A stretch of 64,000 nucleotides of DNA from Ralstonia pickettii (GTDB lineage Bacteria; Pseudomonadota; Gammaproteobacteria; Burkholderiales; Burkholderiaceae). Positions 55,565 through 64,000 of the stretch are shown in pieces. The notes under the pieces were generated by a model that was not told where the DNA came from, ran no database searches, and saw only the letters and a program-made list of their open reading frames with translations. The stretch is from positions 3,100,001-3,164,000 of the forward strand of contig NZ_CP104381.1 of assembly GCF_030582395.1 (NCBI RefSeq), read 5' to 3'. The translations under genes and the position numbers were made by a program. The first letter of the stretch is position 1. Every line of letters begins with the position of its first letter.

Positions 55565-56035
55565 TTAACCGCCGCAGCCACCCAGGGTGACCTTCACTTC
55601 CTTGCTCGCCAGCACCCATTTGCCGTTGGCGCGCACGGCGGCGTAGACCGTTGACGTCTCGCCCATCTTCACGCGCGTGCTCACAAACGGTTCGGTGCCG
55701 GCCGGAATGCCAAACGTGGCGGCCAGCGTGTTCGGGTTCTTTTCGACCAGGATGGCGATGAGGTCGGTGCCCGGCAGCGTGCTGGTCACGACCAGCGGCA
55801 CGACGGCGCCGTTTTCAGCAATGTCCGGTGCGGTGAGCTGGATGCCGGCGCCGCCCTTCTCCACCGCGCCACCGCCCAGTTGCTTGAGCACGTCGTTCAC
55901 GCCTTTCACCGCAAAGGCGGCCTTGTTCCATTCGGCCGCCTGGGCCGGCGTGGCAATGCCGGCAGACACCAGCAGCGCCATCATGGCGCCGGCACGCAGT
56001 ACGTCACGGCGGCCCAGATTGATTGCGTCGTTCAT
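55565..56035 (-). CDS. soxY: SoxY, sulfur-carrier protein
   Basis: 156 residues. A Tat signal (GRRDVLRAGAMMALL) and the C-terminal swinging arm GGCGG, whose cysteine holds all intermediates. All sox enzymes act on this cysteine. soxZ follows after 19 bases. Confidence 0.96.
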   Translation of the reverse strand: MNDAINLGRRDVLRAGAMMALLVSAGIATPAQAAEWNKAAFAVKGVNDVLKQLGGGAVEKGGAGIQLTAPDIAENGAVVPLVVTSTLPGTDLIAILVEKNPNTLAATFGIPAGTEPFVSTRVKMGETSTVYAAVRANGKWVLASKEVKVTLGGCGG

Positions 56036-56045
56036 CGTCCGTTCC

Positions 56046-56393
56046 TCACTTGGCCGGGGCGCCCGCGAGCACCCAGTCGATCACGGTTTTCAGATCGGCA
56101 TCGGCAATCTTCGGGTTGGCCGGCATCGGGATTTGGCCCCAATTGCCCATGCCGCCTTCGCGCACCTTCTTGATGAGCTTGGCTTGCGCGCCGGCATCGC
56201 CCTTGTACTTGGCGGCAACGTCCTGGTAGGCCGGGCCGACGAGCTTGCGGTCGACGGCGTGGCAGCCCATGCAGGCGTTCTGGTTGGCGATGGACAAGGC
56301 GCGGGCAGCATCAACGGCGGCCAGCGCGGGCGTGGCGGACAGTGCCAAGCCGGCCAGCACCGCCGCTGCGGCGAGCGTGGGGGCGAACTTCAT
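56046..56393 (-). CDS. class I cytochrome c (c551/552-like) of sox operon
   Basis: 115 residues. Signal peptide ends ALA, mature mono-heme cytochrome with CMGCH near residue 36 and a methionine ligand in IPMPANPKI. It is first in the sox operon, ten bases before soxY, and may accept electrons from SoxAX. ATG 56393 is preferred over 56480. Confidence 0.88.
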   Translation of the reverse strand: MKFAPTLAAAAVLAGLALSATPALAAVDAARALSIANQNACMGCHAVDRKLVGPAYQDVAAKYKGDAGAQAKLIKKVREGGMGNWGQIPMPANPKIADADLKTVIDWVLAGAPAK

Positions 56394-56511
56394 GTGGTCT
56401 CCAGAAGACGAGGCTGCCCGCATGCGTGAGCGGGCGAAATGGCGGGAATTGGACCCGGTATTGTGCCCGAAACGGGCCAAATCCTATGTCGCCCGCAAAT
56501 GTCGTCCGCAA

Positions 56512-56546
56512 AGCAAAACGCCCGGTACCTTTCGGCCCCGGGCGCT
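56512..56546 (-). terminator. terminator of the EamA gene
   Basis: GCCCGG (56520-56525) and CCGGGC (56538-56543) form the stem; read on the minus strand it is followed by GTTTTGCTTT. It separates the EamA gene from the sox operon, which must have its own promoter downstream of it. Confidence 0.7.
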
Positions 56547-56569
56547 TGTTTCTGATGGGGATGCGGCGA

Positions 56570-57457
56570 TCAGGCCATCGCCCGCCGCGCGGCCAGCCGG
56601 CCGCCAAATACGTTGAGCAGCAACCCGGCCATCACCACAGCGCCGCCCAGCCATTGGGCAGGCACCAGGCGCTCGCCCAGCAGCACGGCGGCTGACACCA
56701 GCCCCACCACCGGCACCAGCAGCGTGAGCGGCGCGACCTGGCTGGCGGCGTAGCGCGCCAGCAGGCGGCTCCACAGGCTGTAGCCGAAGATGGTGGCACC
56801 AAAAGACAGGTAGACGATCGCGCCGATGCTGGACCAGCTGATGTTCGCCAGGCTGTGTGCGATCTGCTGCGGCCCCTCCAGCCAGTACGACAGCAGGAAG
56901 AACGGAATCGGCGGAATGACGGCGCCCCACACCACCAGGCTCACCACATTCACCGGCCCGACGCGCTTGGTGACGATATTGCCGCTGGCCCAAGAAAACG
57001 CCGCGCACAGCGTCAACAGGAAGCCGGCAGTGGTCATGCCCGTGACCGAGCCGCCCCCCGCCATGCCGATCACGGCGAGCCCGCCTGCGGCCACCGCCAT
57101 GCCGGCCAGGTGGAACCAGCGGATCGGCTCGCGCAGCACGATGGCGGCAATCGTCAGCGTAAAGAACGCCTGCGACTGCAGCACCAGCGAGGCCAGCCCC
57201 GCCGGCATGCCCACATACATGGCGGAGAACAGGAACGCGAACTGCCCGAAGCTGATGGTGGCGCCGTAAGCCACCAGCCACTTAAGCGCAATCTTCGGGC
57301 GCGGCACGAACAGCACAGCCGGGAACGCGACCAGCGCAAAGCGCAGCGCACCCAGCAGCATGGGGGGCACGCCATGCAGGCCCACCTTGATGACGACAAA
57401 GTTGACGCCCCACACCAACACAACGGTCAGGGCCAGCAGCAGATCCTTGGGAGACAT
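56570..57457 (-). CDS. EamA-family membrane transporter
   Basis: 295 residues, ten hydrophobic helices in two EamA repeats. LTVVLVWGVNFVVIKVGLHG and FGYSLWSRLLARY are typical of EamA/RhaT drug-metabolite transporters, including O-acetylserine/cysteine exporters. It lies between FCSD and sox genes but is bracketed by its own terminator; a role in sulfur-compound transport is only a suggestion. Confidence 0.85.
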   Translation of the reverse strand: MSPKDLLLALTVVLVWGVNFVVIKVGLHGVPPMLLGALRFALVAFPAVLFVPRPKIALKWLVAYGATISFGQFAFLFSAMYVGMPAGLASLVLQSQAFFTLTIAAIVLREPIRWFHLAGMAVAAGGLAVIGMAGGGSVTGMTTAGFLLTLCAAFSWASGNIVTKRVGPVNVVSLVVWGAVIPPIPFFLLSYWLEGPQQIAHSLANISWSSIGAIVYLSFGATIFGYSLWSRLLARYAASQVAPLTLLVPVVGLVSAAVLLGERLVPAQWLGGAVVMAGLLLNVFGGRLAARRAMA

Positions 57458-57582
57458 GATGATCGGAAGGTTCGGACGGCCGCCCGCGCGGCCACATGAC
57501 GCACTGTAGGCGCGGGCCGCTTACGCGACTTGCACAATCTTGCGCATTGTTTGTGCCCGGGGCTGCACCTTCCGCCTGACAT

Positions 57583-58875
57583 TCAACCCAGCATGTCCGA
57601 CCAGATGGCGCGGCTCCAGCCTTGCGCCAGCTTGCCCTCCGCTGCGGAAGGCGCTTCGGAAAGCCCGCCGGCGCCGGGCACCGTCACCATGGTGTGCTCG
57701 GTCGCGTCGTAGCGGTGCACGGTTGCCACGTGCATTGCCTCGTCGGGCGTGGCAAAGCTGTAGCAGGTGTTGGTATACAGCGGCGACGCATCGGGCGCGT
57801 GGCCCGCCAGCATCGCCACCACGGCGGCGGCGGCTACCTTGCCGTGCTGGTTGGCCATGTGGCCCGACTTGGGCATCAGCGGCGCGGTCTGGATGGCATC
57901 GCCAATCACATGCACGCCCGGGGCCACCTTCGATTCGAACGAGAGGAAGTCCACTTCGCACCAGCGCCCGTTGGCCGTCGCCAGCCCGGCTTGCACGGCA
58001 ATCGCCCCGGCACGCTGCGGGGGGATGAGGTTGACGACATCGACCTGCACGTCGTCCTGCACATCGAACTTGAGCACGCGGCCCGTGGCATCGATGTCGA
58101 CGGCGTTGTATTGCGGACGATATTCGATGTGCTGCGGATAGCGCTCTGCCCAGACGCGCTTGAACAACGCGCCTTTGGAGGTGACGTCATCGTTGGCATC
58201 GAGAATGAGCACGCGCGAATCGGGCTTGGCGCGCTGCAGCCAGTGGGCGATCAGGCACGCGCGCTCGTACGGCGCGGGCGGGCAGCGGTACGGCGCCAGC
58301 GGAATGCTGATCGCCACCGTGCCGCCGTTGGGCATGGCTTCGAGCCGATGGCGCAGCGCCAGTGTTTGCGTGCCGGCTTTCCAAGCGTGCGGCGCTTGCG
58401 CGGCGGTGGCCGCATTGGCGAGACCGGGAATCGCGCCCGGCACGAAGTCGATGCCGGGCGAGAGGATCAGCCGGTCGTAATCAAGCGTGCCGCCGCCTGC
58501 CAGCCGCACCTGCTTGGCGCCAGGGTCGATGGCCGATGCGCGGTCGCGCACCCACCGCACGCCGTGGCGCTCGACCAGCGCGTCATACGGCACGGTGATC
58601 GACGCGATGTCACGGTCGCCCGACAGCACGAGGTTCGACAGCGGGCACGAGACGAACGCGGCGTTCGGCTCAACCAGCGTGACATCGACATGGCCACCGG
58701 AAAACACGCGCACGTACTTGGCCGCCGTTGCGCCGCCATAGCCGCCGCCCACCACCACCACGCGCGCATTGCGCACGCCCGACAGCGATGCACAGGCGGC
58801 CAGCGGCCCGGCCAGCGCGGTTGCCCCGAGCGCGCGCAGAAGTGCGCGTCGGTCCTTGCGCAGCCATTCGCTCAT
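57583..58875 (-). CDS. flavocytochrome c sulfide dehydrogenase, flavoprotein subunit
   Basis: 430 residues. A Tat signal (KDRRALLRALGATALAG) precedes an FAD-binding domain (VVVVGGGYGGATAAKY). The redox cysteines are in FVSCPLSN and PLYTNTCYSF, the latter in the C-terminal FCSD domain. It oxidises sulfide to sulfur in the periplasm (FccB/SoxF). It overlaps the cytochrome gene upstream by four bases (ATGA), so the two form a unit. Confidence 0.92.
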   Translation of the reverse strand: MSEWLRKDRRALLRALGATALAGPLAACASLSGVRNARVVVVGGGYGGATAAKYVRVFSGGHVDVTLVEPNAAFVSCPLSNLVLSGDRDIASITVPYDALVERHGVRWVRDRASAIDPGAKQVRLAGGGTLDYDRLILSPGIDFVPGAIPGLANAATAAQAPHAWKAGTQTLALRHRLEAMPNGGTVAISIPLAPYRCPPAPYERACLIAHWLQRAKPDSRVLILDANDDVTSKGALFKRVWAERYPQHIEYRPQYNAVDIDATGRVLKFDVQDDVQVDVVNLIPPQRAGAIAVQAGLATANGRWCEVDFLSFESKVAPGVHVIGDAIQTAPLMPKSGHMANQHGKVAAAAVVAMLAGHAPDASPLYTNTCYSFATPDEAMHVATVHRYDATEHTMVTVPGAGGLSEAPSAAEGKLAQGWSRAIWSDMLG

Positions 58876-59228
58876 GGCGCCTCCTGAGGTTGGCGTGACA
58901 GCCAGCCGGCAATGGCGGCGATCTGCGCATCGTCATAACCGCGGGCGATCTGGCCCATCACCGTGGAAGGGCGCGCGCCGCTGCGAAAGGCTTGCATGGT
59001 GTCGATCAGCTCGGCCTGCGAGCGACCGGCCAGCGGCGGCAACGTCTGCGCGGGAAGCTTGGCACCGGGCGCGGTATCGGCGTGATGGCAGCTGGCGCAC
59101 GTGGCAGCCCAGGTGCGGGCCTGCAGATTGGTGGCGGGATGATCGGCCGCATGGGCCACAGTGGGCGCAGGGGCCGTCAGCAGCGCCGCAAGCAGTGCTG
59201 CTGCGGCAGGGCGGTGGACGACGGGCAT
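58872..59228 (-). CDS. cytochrome c subunit of sulfide dehydrogenase
   Basis: 118 residues from ATG 59228; 59258 is an alternative. Signal peptide ends AHA, then a single heme with CASCH and a methionine in STVMGQIARG. It overlaps the FCSD gene by four bases and is its probable electron acceptor (FccA-like). Confidence 0.85.
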   Translation of the reverse strand: MPVVHRPAAAALLAALLTAPAPTVAHAADHPATNLQARTWAATCASCHHADTAPGAKLPAQTLPPLAGRSQAELIDTMQAFRSGARPSTVMGQIARGYDDAQIAAIAGWLSRQPQEAP

Positions 59229-59307
59229 CGGGGGGCTGCGAAGTCGCGGGAGCGTCATACGCTAACACGCACGGCCGGCCATGTGCCCTGTGATGCGTGC
59301 AGCCAAC

Positions 59308-59337
59308 AAAAAACGCAGCACGGTGGCTGCGTTTCTT
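59308..59337 (-). terminator. rho-independent terminator of dolP
   Basis: ACGCAGC (59313-59319) and GCTGCGT (59326-59332), followed on the minus strand by a run of Ts. It ends the dolP transcript. Confidence 0.85.
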
Positions 59338-59361
59338 GCGGTGCGATATTGCGGACGTGGC

Positions 59362-60180
59362 TTACGGCAATTGCTTGCCCGGCGGCAGCGCCGGCGAGTT
59401 GGTCGGCGACACGGTCACGCCCGGCGCGGCCGATGTGACCGGGGCAGGCGCCTGCGTGGCCGTCGGCGTACTCTGCGTGCGCGTTGGCGTGCCTTGCGAC
59501 GCATCGGGCGCGGTCGACGGGTTGGTCGACGTGGCATTCGCATCCAGGTGCTTGCGCTCTTCGTCGGTCACGTAGTCGAACACCTTCACGACCTTGTTGA
59601 CGCCACCTACGGTGCGCACGGCCTCGGTGGCCTTGTTGCCTTCGGCCTCGGTCACCACGCCCAGCAGGAAGACGGTCTGCGCTTCGGTCGTCACCTTGAT
59701 GGAGTTCCAGGGCACGCCGTCCGTGCCGGCCAGCACGCTCTTCACCTTGGTGGTGATGTACGTATCGTTTGTGCGCGAGCCGAACGTGCTCGACTCCGGC
59801 GTCACCACGATCTCGTTGACGACCTCACGCGCGTTCTGCAGCTTCTGCGCGTATTGGCCGATCTCCTGCTTGGTCTGCTCGGTGCCGGCTTCGCCGGTCA
59901 GCAGGACCTTGCGGTTGTAGACCGTCACGTTGACGTGGGCACGGCCGTCGTAGCGCGAGATCAGCGTGTTCTCGGCTTCCATCTGCAGGCCGCGGTCGAT
60001 GGTCTGGGTGGCGGTCGGGCGACGGTCGGTGGCAAGCGCCACGCCGCCGGCCACGGCGCCCGCAAACAGCGGGAAGCAGGCAGTCAACTGCGTTGCGGTC
60101 ATGCCGGCCAGGGCGGCCAGCACGGCGGTGCGTGTGACCGTGCGACGGAAACGGGCAAACGTAGGCGACGAGAGTTTCAT
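59362..60180 (-). CDS. dolP: DolP/YraP, dual-BON-domain lipoprotein
   Basis: 272 residues. A lipoprotein signal (ATQLTAC) is followed by two BON domains (about residues 65-130 and 140-205) and a Pro/Thr/Ser-rich low-complexity tail of ~55 residues not seen in E. coli DolP. DolP maintains outer-membrane integrity. yraN and rsmI lie just upstream as in many proteobacteria. Confidence 0.9.
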   Translation of the reverse strand: MKLSSPTFARFRRTVTRTAVLAALAGMTATQLTACFPLFAGAVAGGVALATDRRPTATQTIDRGLQMEAENTLISRYDGRAHVNVTVYNRKVLLTGEAGTEQTKQEIGQYAQKLQNAREVVNEIVVTPESSTFGSRTNDTYITTKVKSVLAGTDGVPWNSIKVTTEAQTVFLLGVVTEAEGNKATEAVRTVGGVNKVVKVFDYVTDEERKHLDANATSTNPSTAPDASQGTPTRTQSTPTATQAPAPVTSAAPGVTVSPTNSPALPPGKQLP

Positions 60181-60231
60181 GCTGTCCTTGAATGAAGTGC
60201 AGAAGAAAGAAGAGCGAGGTTGATGCGAGGT

Positions 60232-60609
60232 TCAGGCATCAACGCCGAAGGCATCGCGCATCCATTCGATACGCGCACCGTCAATGGCGATGACGTCAAA
60301 TCGGCAGGCCGGTACATCTTCAACCTGCCGCGCGAGAAAATCTTCAGCCGCGGCAATCAGGCGGCGCTGCTTGGCGGGCGTGACACTCGCCGCCGCCCCG
60401 CCGAAGCGCTGCGCGGAGCGCGCCACACGGGCACGCACTTCAACGAATACCAGGGCGCCGGCCGCATCGCGCATCACCAGATCGATTTCACCGCCCTTGC
60501 AGCGATAATTGCGGCTGACCACGGCCAGCCCGCGCGCCTGCAAGTAGCGCAGCGCACGGTCTTCACCGGCTTCACCGGTGGCGGCTGTGATGGGCTGCGG
60601 CGCATGCAT
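60232..60609 (-). CDS. yraN: YraN-family (UPF0102) endonuclease-like protein
   Basis: 125 residues from ATG 60609; a longer frame to 60702 would cover the rsmI start. G-E-D-x-A, NYRCKGGEIDLVMRD and FVEVRAR are the hallmarks of this restriction-endonuclease-like family. It is divergent from rsmI, 35 bases apart, so the two promoters must overlap. Confidence 0.92.
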   Translation of the reverse strand: MHAPQPITAATGEAGEDRALRYLQARGLAVVSRNYRCKGGEIDLVMRDAAGALVFVEVRARVARSAQRFGGAAASVTPAKQRRLIAAAEDFLARQVEDVPACRFDVIAIDGARIEWMRDAFGVDA

Positions 60610-60644
60610 TCGCGGTTTGAACCAAGTAACAGAGAGAAGTTCTC

Positions 60645-61547
60645 GTGAGTGATCCTGACTGGACCCTGCTGGCGCACGACCAGCACTATCCCGCCGGCGC
60701 ATTATATGTGGTGGCCACCCCCATCGGGAACGCGGCCGACGTGTCGCTACGGGCGCGCTACGTGCTGGGCCTTGTCGACGCGGTGGCGTGCGAAGACACG
60801 CGCAACACCGGGCAACTGCTCCATCGGCTGGGGCTGTCGCGGCCGATGCTCGCGGCGCACGAACACAACGAGCGCGAGGCCGCCGCGCGCATCGTGGCGC
60901 GGCTGGCGCAGGGCGAGCGCATCGCCTATGTGTCCGATGCGGGCACGCCGGGCGTGTCGGACCCGGGCTCGCGGATTGTCGAGGCGGTGCGTGCGGCGGG
61001 CCAGCGCGTGATTCCGCTGCCGGGCGCGAGCGCGGTGGTGACGGCGCTTTCTGCCGCGGGGGAGTTGCTCGACACGTCTGGTGGGCAGTTCACCTTTGTC
61101 GGCTTCCTGCCGCCCAAGGCCGGGCAACGCGAGGCGGCCATCCGCCAATGGGCCGCGCACGGGCCGGCATGGGTCCTGTACGAGGCACCGCATCGCATCG
61201 AGGCCACACTCGCCGCGTTGGCGGAACACCTGCCCGCGCGACGCATCCTGATCGGCCGGGAATTGACCAAGCTGTTCGAGCAGATCGTCGTGCGGCCTGC
61301 CGCCGAAGCACCGGCCTGGCTTGCCGCCGATGTCTCACATGGCAAGGGCGAATTCGTTCTGGTGGTGGAGGGCGCAGGCGCGCAGGACGCCGCGCCGACG
61401 GCGATGGCGGCAGACCAGGTCTTGCGTCTGCTGTTGGCCGAGTTGCCTGCCAAGCGCGCAGCCAAGCTGGCCGGCGCAATTACGGGTGCGTCGGTCGACG
61501 CGCTGTATCAAAGCGCGCTGGCGCTGAAAAACGAAGGGAAGGACTGA
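60645..61547 (+). CDS. rsmI: RsmI, 16S rRNA C1402 2'-O-methyltransferase
   Basis: 300 residues, GTG start. GALYVVATPIGNAADVSLRA, CEDTRNTGQLL and VSDAGTPGVSDPG are the canonical tetrapyrrole-methylase-fold motifs of RsmI, which binds SAM and methylates the ribosomal decoding site. Divergent from yraN, its usual partner. Confidence 0.96.
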   Translation: MSDPDWTLLAHDQHYPAGALYVVATPIGNAADVSLRARYVLGLVDAVACEDTRNTGQLLHRLGLSRPMLAAHEHNEREAAARIVARLAQGERIAYVSDAGTPGVSDPGSRIVEAVRAAGQRVIPLPGASAVVTALSAAGELLDTSGGQFTFVGFLPPKAGQREAAIRQWAAHGPAWVLYEAPHRIEATLAALAEHLPARRILIGRELTKLFEQIVVRPAAEAPAWLAADVSHGKGEFVLVVEGAGAQDAAPTAMAADQVLRLLLAELPAKRAAKLAGAITGASVDALYQSALALKNEGKD

Positions 61548-61573
61548 GGCAGGAAGGCGGCCGGATCAGCGGA

Positions 61574-62305
61574 TCAACGACGCTTGGCGCGACGCTTGAC
61601 CGCTTTCTTCTTCACCGGTGCGGGTTCATCGGCACCCACATCGGCGTCGCCATCGTTGCTGGCGACATCGGTCTGCGTCAGCTCAGGGCGCAGCGCTTCA
61701 ACTTCAGCGCGGGACAGTCGGCGGATTTCCACCTGCGTTGAACCGCGTTTGACGAAGTCGAGCCGCTTGGCGGCGGCATACGACATGTCGACGATGCGCT
61801 TGCCGTGGTACGGACCGCGATCCGTCACCTTGGCCACGACCACGCGGTCGTTGGAGAGGTTGCGCACCAGTACCCAGCTCTGCAGCGGCAGCGACGGATG
61901 CGCCACCGTGAAGGCGTTCATATCGAAACGCTCGCCGCTGGCGGTGCGGCGGCCGTGGAAGCCGCGGCCGTACCACGAAGCCAGGCCGCGTTGTTCGAAC
62001 GTGCCGAGGTCGGCGCGCAGGCCGGGGCTGGTATCGGTGTTCTCGTCCAGCTTGAGGCTGGTCGAATCCGGCACCCCGCGGAACGACAGCGTGCCCCAGG
62101 CATCGGGGTTGTCGCGCGGGTCGGCCAGCTTCAACGCGGGCGCTGCGGGCTTGCTGGCCTGAAGACCGGATTGCCCACCCGCGGGCGGTTCGCCGGGGAC
62201 GGCGGCACAGCCCGCCAGCACCAGCAGCGCGGTGCCGTGCGTGAGCCAGGCACGCAGCGTGCGGCCGGCCGGAAGGCAGGAAATCGAATGGGTCAACTTG
62301 AGCAT
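61574..62305 (-). CDS. rlpA: RlpA-family septal ring lytic transglycosylase
   Basis: 243 residues. Lipobox LVLAGC, then a double-psi beta-barrel with GLASWYGRGFHGRRTASGE and VTDRGPYHGKRIVDMS. No SPOR domain follows; instead the tail is Lys/Arg-rich (KKKAVKRRAKRR). RlpA cleaves naked glycan strands. Starts at 62305; convergent with rsmI. Confidence 0.9.
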   Translation of the reverse strand: MLKLTHSISCLPAGRTLRAWLTHGTALLVLAGCAAVPGEPPAGGQSGLQASKPAAPALKLADPRDNPDAWGTLSFRGVPDSTSLKLDENTDTSPGLRADLGTFEQRGLASWYGRGFHGRRTASGERFDMNAFTVAHPSLPLQSWVLVRNLSNDRVVVAKVTDRGPYHGKRIVDMSYAAAKRLDFVKRGSTQVEIRRLSRAEVEALRPELTQTDVASNDGDADVGADEPAPVKKKAVKRRAKRR

Positions 62306-62506
62306 GGCCGCGAGTCTAACATGCATGTTTTGATCGCTTATTTACATTTCCTATTAAAACGATCACATCATGCTGTCATCTCGCACCAATTTTGTAATAT
62401 TTTCTTTCGGATGTAACAGCACACCCCGCAAGCCCAGTGCTGGCGCGGGCTCGGCCCGATACAATCGGGTTATCCCTGCCATGTGCAAATGCGCACACAA
62501 GATCAC

Positions 62507-63163
62507 ATGAAAGTCGTTGTCGTCCCTGTTACGCCGTTTGAACAGAACTGCACGCTGCTGATTGGCGACGATGGCGCTGCCGCCGTCACCGATCCCGGCG
62601 GCGATATCGACCGCATCCTGGCCGCCGCACAGCAGCACGGCGCACGCATCGAAAAAATCCTGCTCACGCACGGCCATGTCGACCACTGCGCCGCCGCCGA
62701 CGCCCTGCGCACGCAGCTCGGCGTGCCGATCGAAGGGCCGCAGAAGGACGAGGCGTTCTGGATCGACCAACTGCCCATGCAGAGCCAGCGCTTTGGTTTT
62801 CCGCCCGCCAAGGCGTTCGTGCCCGACCGCTGGCTCGAAGACGGCGACACCGTGGAAGCCGCCGGCCGCACGCTGCAGGTGTTTCACTGCCCGGGCCACA
62901 CGCCCGGCCACGTGGTGTTCTTCAGCGCCGAAGACCGCGTGGCCATCGTCGGCGATGTGCTGTTTGCGGGGTCGATCGGTCGCACGGATTTTCCGCGCGG
63001 CAACCATGCGGACCTGATCAACGCGATCCGCACGAAGCTATGGCCGCTGGGCGACGACGTCACGTTTGTGCCGGGTCATGGGCCAGTCTCGACCTTTGGC
63101 GATGAGCGTGCCAGCAACCCGTACGTCGCCGATCGCCTGTTTGCCAACGAAGGCTCGGCATGA
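62507..63163 (+). CDS. YcbL/glyoxalase-II-like metallo-hydrolase
   Basis: 218 residues. [14 protein letters not shown] is the metal motif, with [27 protein letters not shown] and VPGHGPVST. This is the short glyoxalase II-like type found in most bacteria. Upstream (62306-62506) is an AT-rich divergent promoter region. Its stop overlaps the next gene by four bases. Confidence 0.9.
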   Translation: MKVVVVPVTPFEQNCTLLIGDDGAAAVTDPGGDIDRILAAAQQHGARIEKILLTHGHVDHCAAADALRTQLGVPIEGPQKDEAFWIDQLPMQSQRFGFPPAKAFVPDRWLEDGDTVEAAGRTLQVFHCPGHTPGHVVFFSAEDRVAIVGDVLFAGSIGRTDFPRGNHADLINAIRTKLWPLGDDVTFVPGHGPVSTFGDERASNPYVADRLFANEGSA

Positions 63164-63879
63164 GCGCAAACACCAACGAGAGCGCCAACGAGAGCGACGA
63201 CCCCTTCGCCGACACCGCACCCGCTGCGCCGGCGGACAAGCCCCGCCGCAAGCGCGGCAACCAGCCGCCCGACACGCGGCCCGAAATCTACGTCAGCACC
63301 GACATCGAGGCTGACGGCCCTATCCCCGGTCCGCATTCGATGCTGAGCTTCGCCAGCGCGGCGTACCTGGCCGACAAGACGCTCGTCGGCACGTTCGAAG
63401 CCAACCTGGAAACGCTGCCGGGCGCAGAGGGCCATCCTGTCCAGATGCAATGGTGGAAGACGCAGCCCGAGGCGTGGGCCGCGTGCCGCGCCAATCTGGA
63501 GGCACCCGAGGTGGCCTTGCCGCGTTACGTGGAGTGGGTCGAGAGCCTGCCCGGCAAGCCGGTGTTCGTGGCGTTTCCGGCGGGCTTCGATTTCACGTTC
63601 ATGTTCTGGTACATGATGCGTTTTGCCGGGCGCTCGCCGTTTGGGTGGGCCGCACTCGACATCAAGACGCTGGCCTTTGCGCTCACGGGCATGCCGTATC
63701 GGCGCAACGTCAAAGCGGCCTTTCCCGAGCACTGGCACGACCCGCTGCCGCACACGCATATCGCGCTGGATGACGCCAAAGAGCAAGGTGCGCTCTTCTG
63801 CAACATGCTCGCCGAACTGCGCAAGCGCGAAGCCGAGCGCGCCGCCGCACAATCGCCCCAACAATCTGCGCAGGATTGA
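63160..63879 (+). CDS. DEDD-type 3'-5' exonuclease-like protein
   Basis: 239 residues. After a ~40-residue charged linker the protein shows [19 protein letters not shown] (DxE), [11 protein letters not shown] and [11 protein letters not shown], the pattern of RNase H-fold exonucleases of the DnaQ class. The substrate may be RNA or DNA. ATG overlaps the previous stop. Only 121 bases remain to the window edge, with no feature seen. Confidence 0.75.
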   Translation: MSANTNESANESDDPFADTAPAAPADKPRRKRGNQPPDTRPEIYVSTDIEADGPIPGPHSMLSFASAAYLADKTLVGTFEANLETLPGAEGHPVQMQWWKTQPEAWAACRANLEAPEVALPRYVEWVESLPGKPVFVAFPAGFDFTFMFWYMMRFAGRSPFGWAALDIKTLAFALTGMPYRRNVKAAFPEHWHDPLPHTHIALDDAKEQGALFCNMLAELRKREAERAAAQSPQQSAQD

Positions 63880-64000
63880 GCGCCGGACACATCACGCATC
63901 TGGCGAAGAACCGCACGCGGTTTGCCTCTTGCCCGCGTGATGCGCGCACCATGCCGCAACGCAACTTGCGGGCTCGCAAACCCGCGTCTACGCTGGGCTT

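Noticed and set aside
56570..57457. EamA gene as part of the sox operon
   Set aside because: A hairpin with T-run at 56512-56546 separates it from the first sox-operon gene, and 125 bases separate it from FCSD.
57622..58887. 421-codon ORF opposite the FCSD gene
   Set aside because: Antisense shadow; the minus-strand flavoprotein has all catalytic motifs.

Overview
The window is GC-rich DNA that looks like a betaproteobacterial chromosome of the Ralstonia/Cupriavidus type. This is inferred from protein character, Burkholderiales-style porin and regulators, and the core block dolP-yraN-rsmI-rlpA; no rRNA or other marker fixes the species. No plasmid replication or partition gene is present. 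One tRNA gene, tRNA-Ala(CGC), was found.

Layout. 0-10.6 kb: the 5' part of pelA (Pel exopolysaccharide), an SDR/MarR pair, an orphan NarL-type regulator, a secreted serine protease with a lipoprotein, a TetR-controlled DHA2 efflux pump with an 18-bp palindromic operator, a PAP2 phosphatase and a membrane diguanylate cyclase. 10.7-11.0 kb: an intergenic stretch with AT-rich DNA, TAG trinucleotide repeats and several DnaA boxes, arranged like a bacterial unwinding origin but with no dnaA beside it. 11.0-15.9 kb: a LysR/SDR pair that has lost both 5' ends, an MsrP-like molybdoenzyme with its cytochrome b, and a frameshifted HD/LuxR gene. 15.9-21.7 kb: a stress block with a second-type groESL (no GGM tail), two Hsp20 genes behind a sigma-32-like promoter and two DUF892 ferritin-like genes. 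21.8-27.5 kb: SDR/AraC, a GIY-YIG-like gene, a DUF1264 lipoprotein, a metallo-beta-lactamase and an XRE regulator.

27.5-32.5 kb: a six-gene operon whose order and protein types match fapABCDEF, the Pseudomonas functional-amyloid system: a leader gene, two repeat-bearing secreted fibre proteins, a C39 protease, a FapE-like protein and a coiled-coil outer-membrane porin. With pelA and the diguanylate cyclase it suggests a biofilm-matrix region. 32.9-40.2 kb: two HSL-type hydrolases, EthD-like and PhzF genes, ohrR/ohr with a shared operator, a YegD-type Hsp70 and an FMN reductase.

40.2-50.9 kb is the mobile, eroded part: an octapeptide-repeat gene split by a 1.23-kb IS3-family element, a lower-GC HNH-like gene, terminators, a possible SEFIR-like remnant, a beta-lactamase-fold hydrolase with porin and LysR, and a truncated, frameshifted integrase next to tRNA-Ala. 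Sequence resembling the tRNA/integrase boundary recurs near 45.7-45.9 kb.

51.0-59.2 kb: sulfur oxidation. An operon cyt c-soxY-soxZ-dsrE-like-soxA-soxX-thioredoxin-soxB is followed upstream by an independent EamA gene and a flavocytochrome c sulfide dehydrogenase pair. No soxCD is in the window. 59.3-63.9 kb: core genes dolP, yraN, rsmI, rlpA, a glyoxalase-II-like hydrolase and a DEDD exonuclease-like gene. Most core genes from 16 kb rightward lie on the minus strand.
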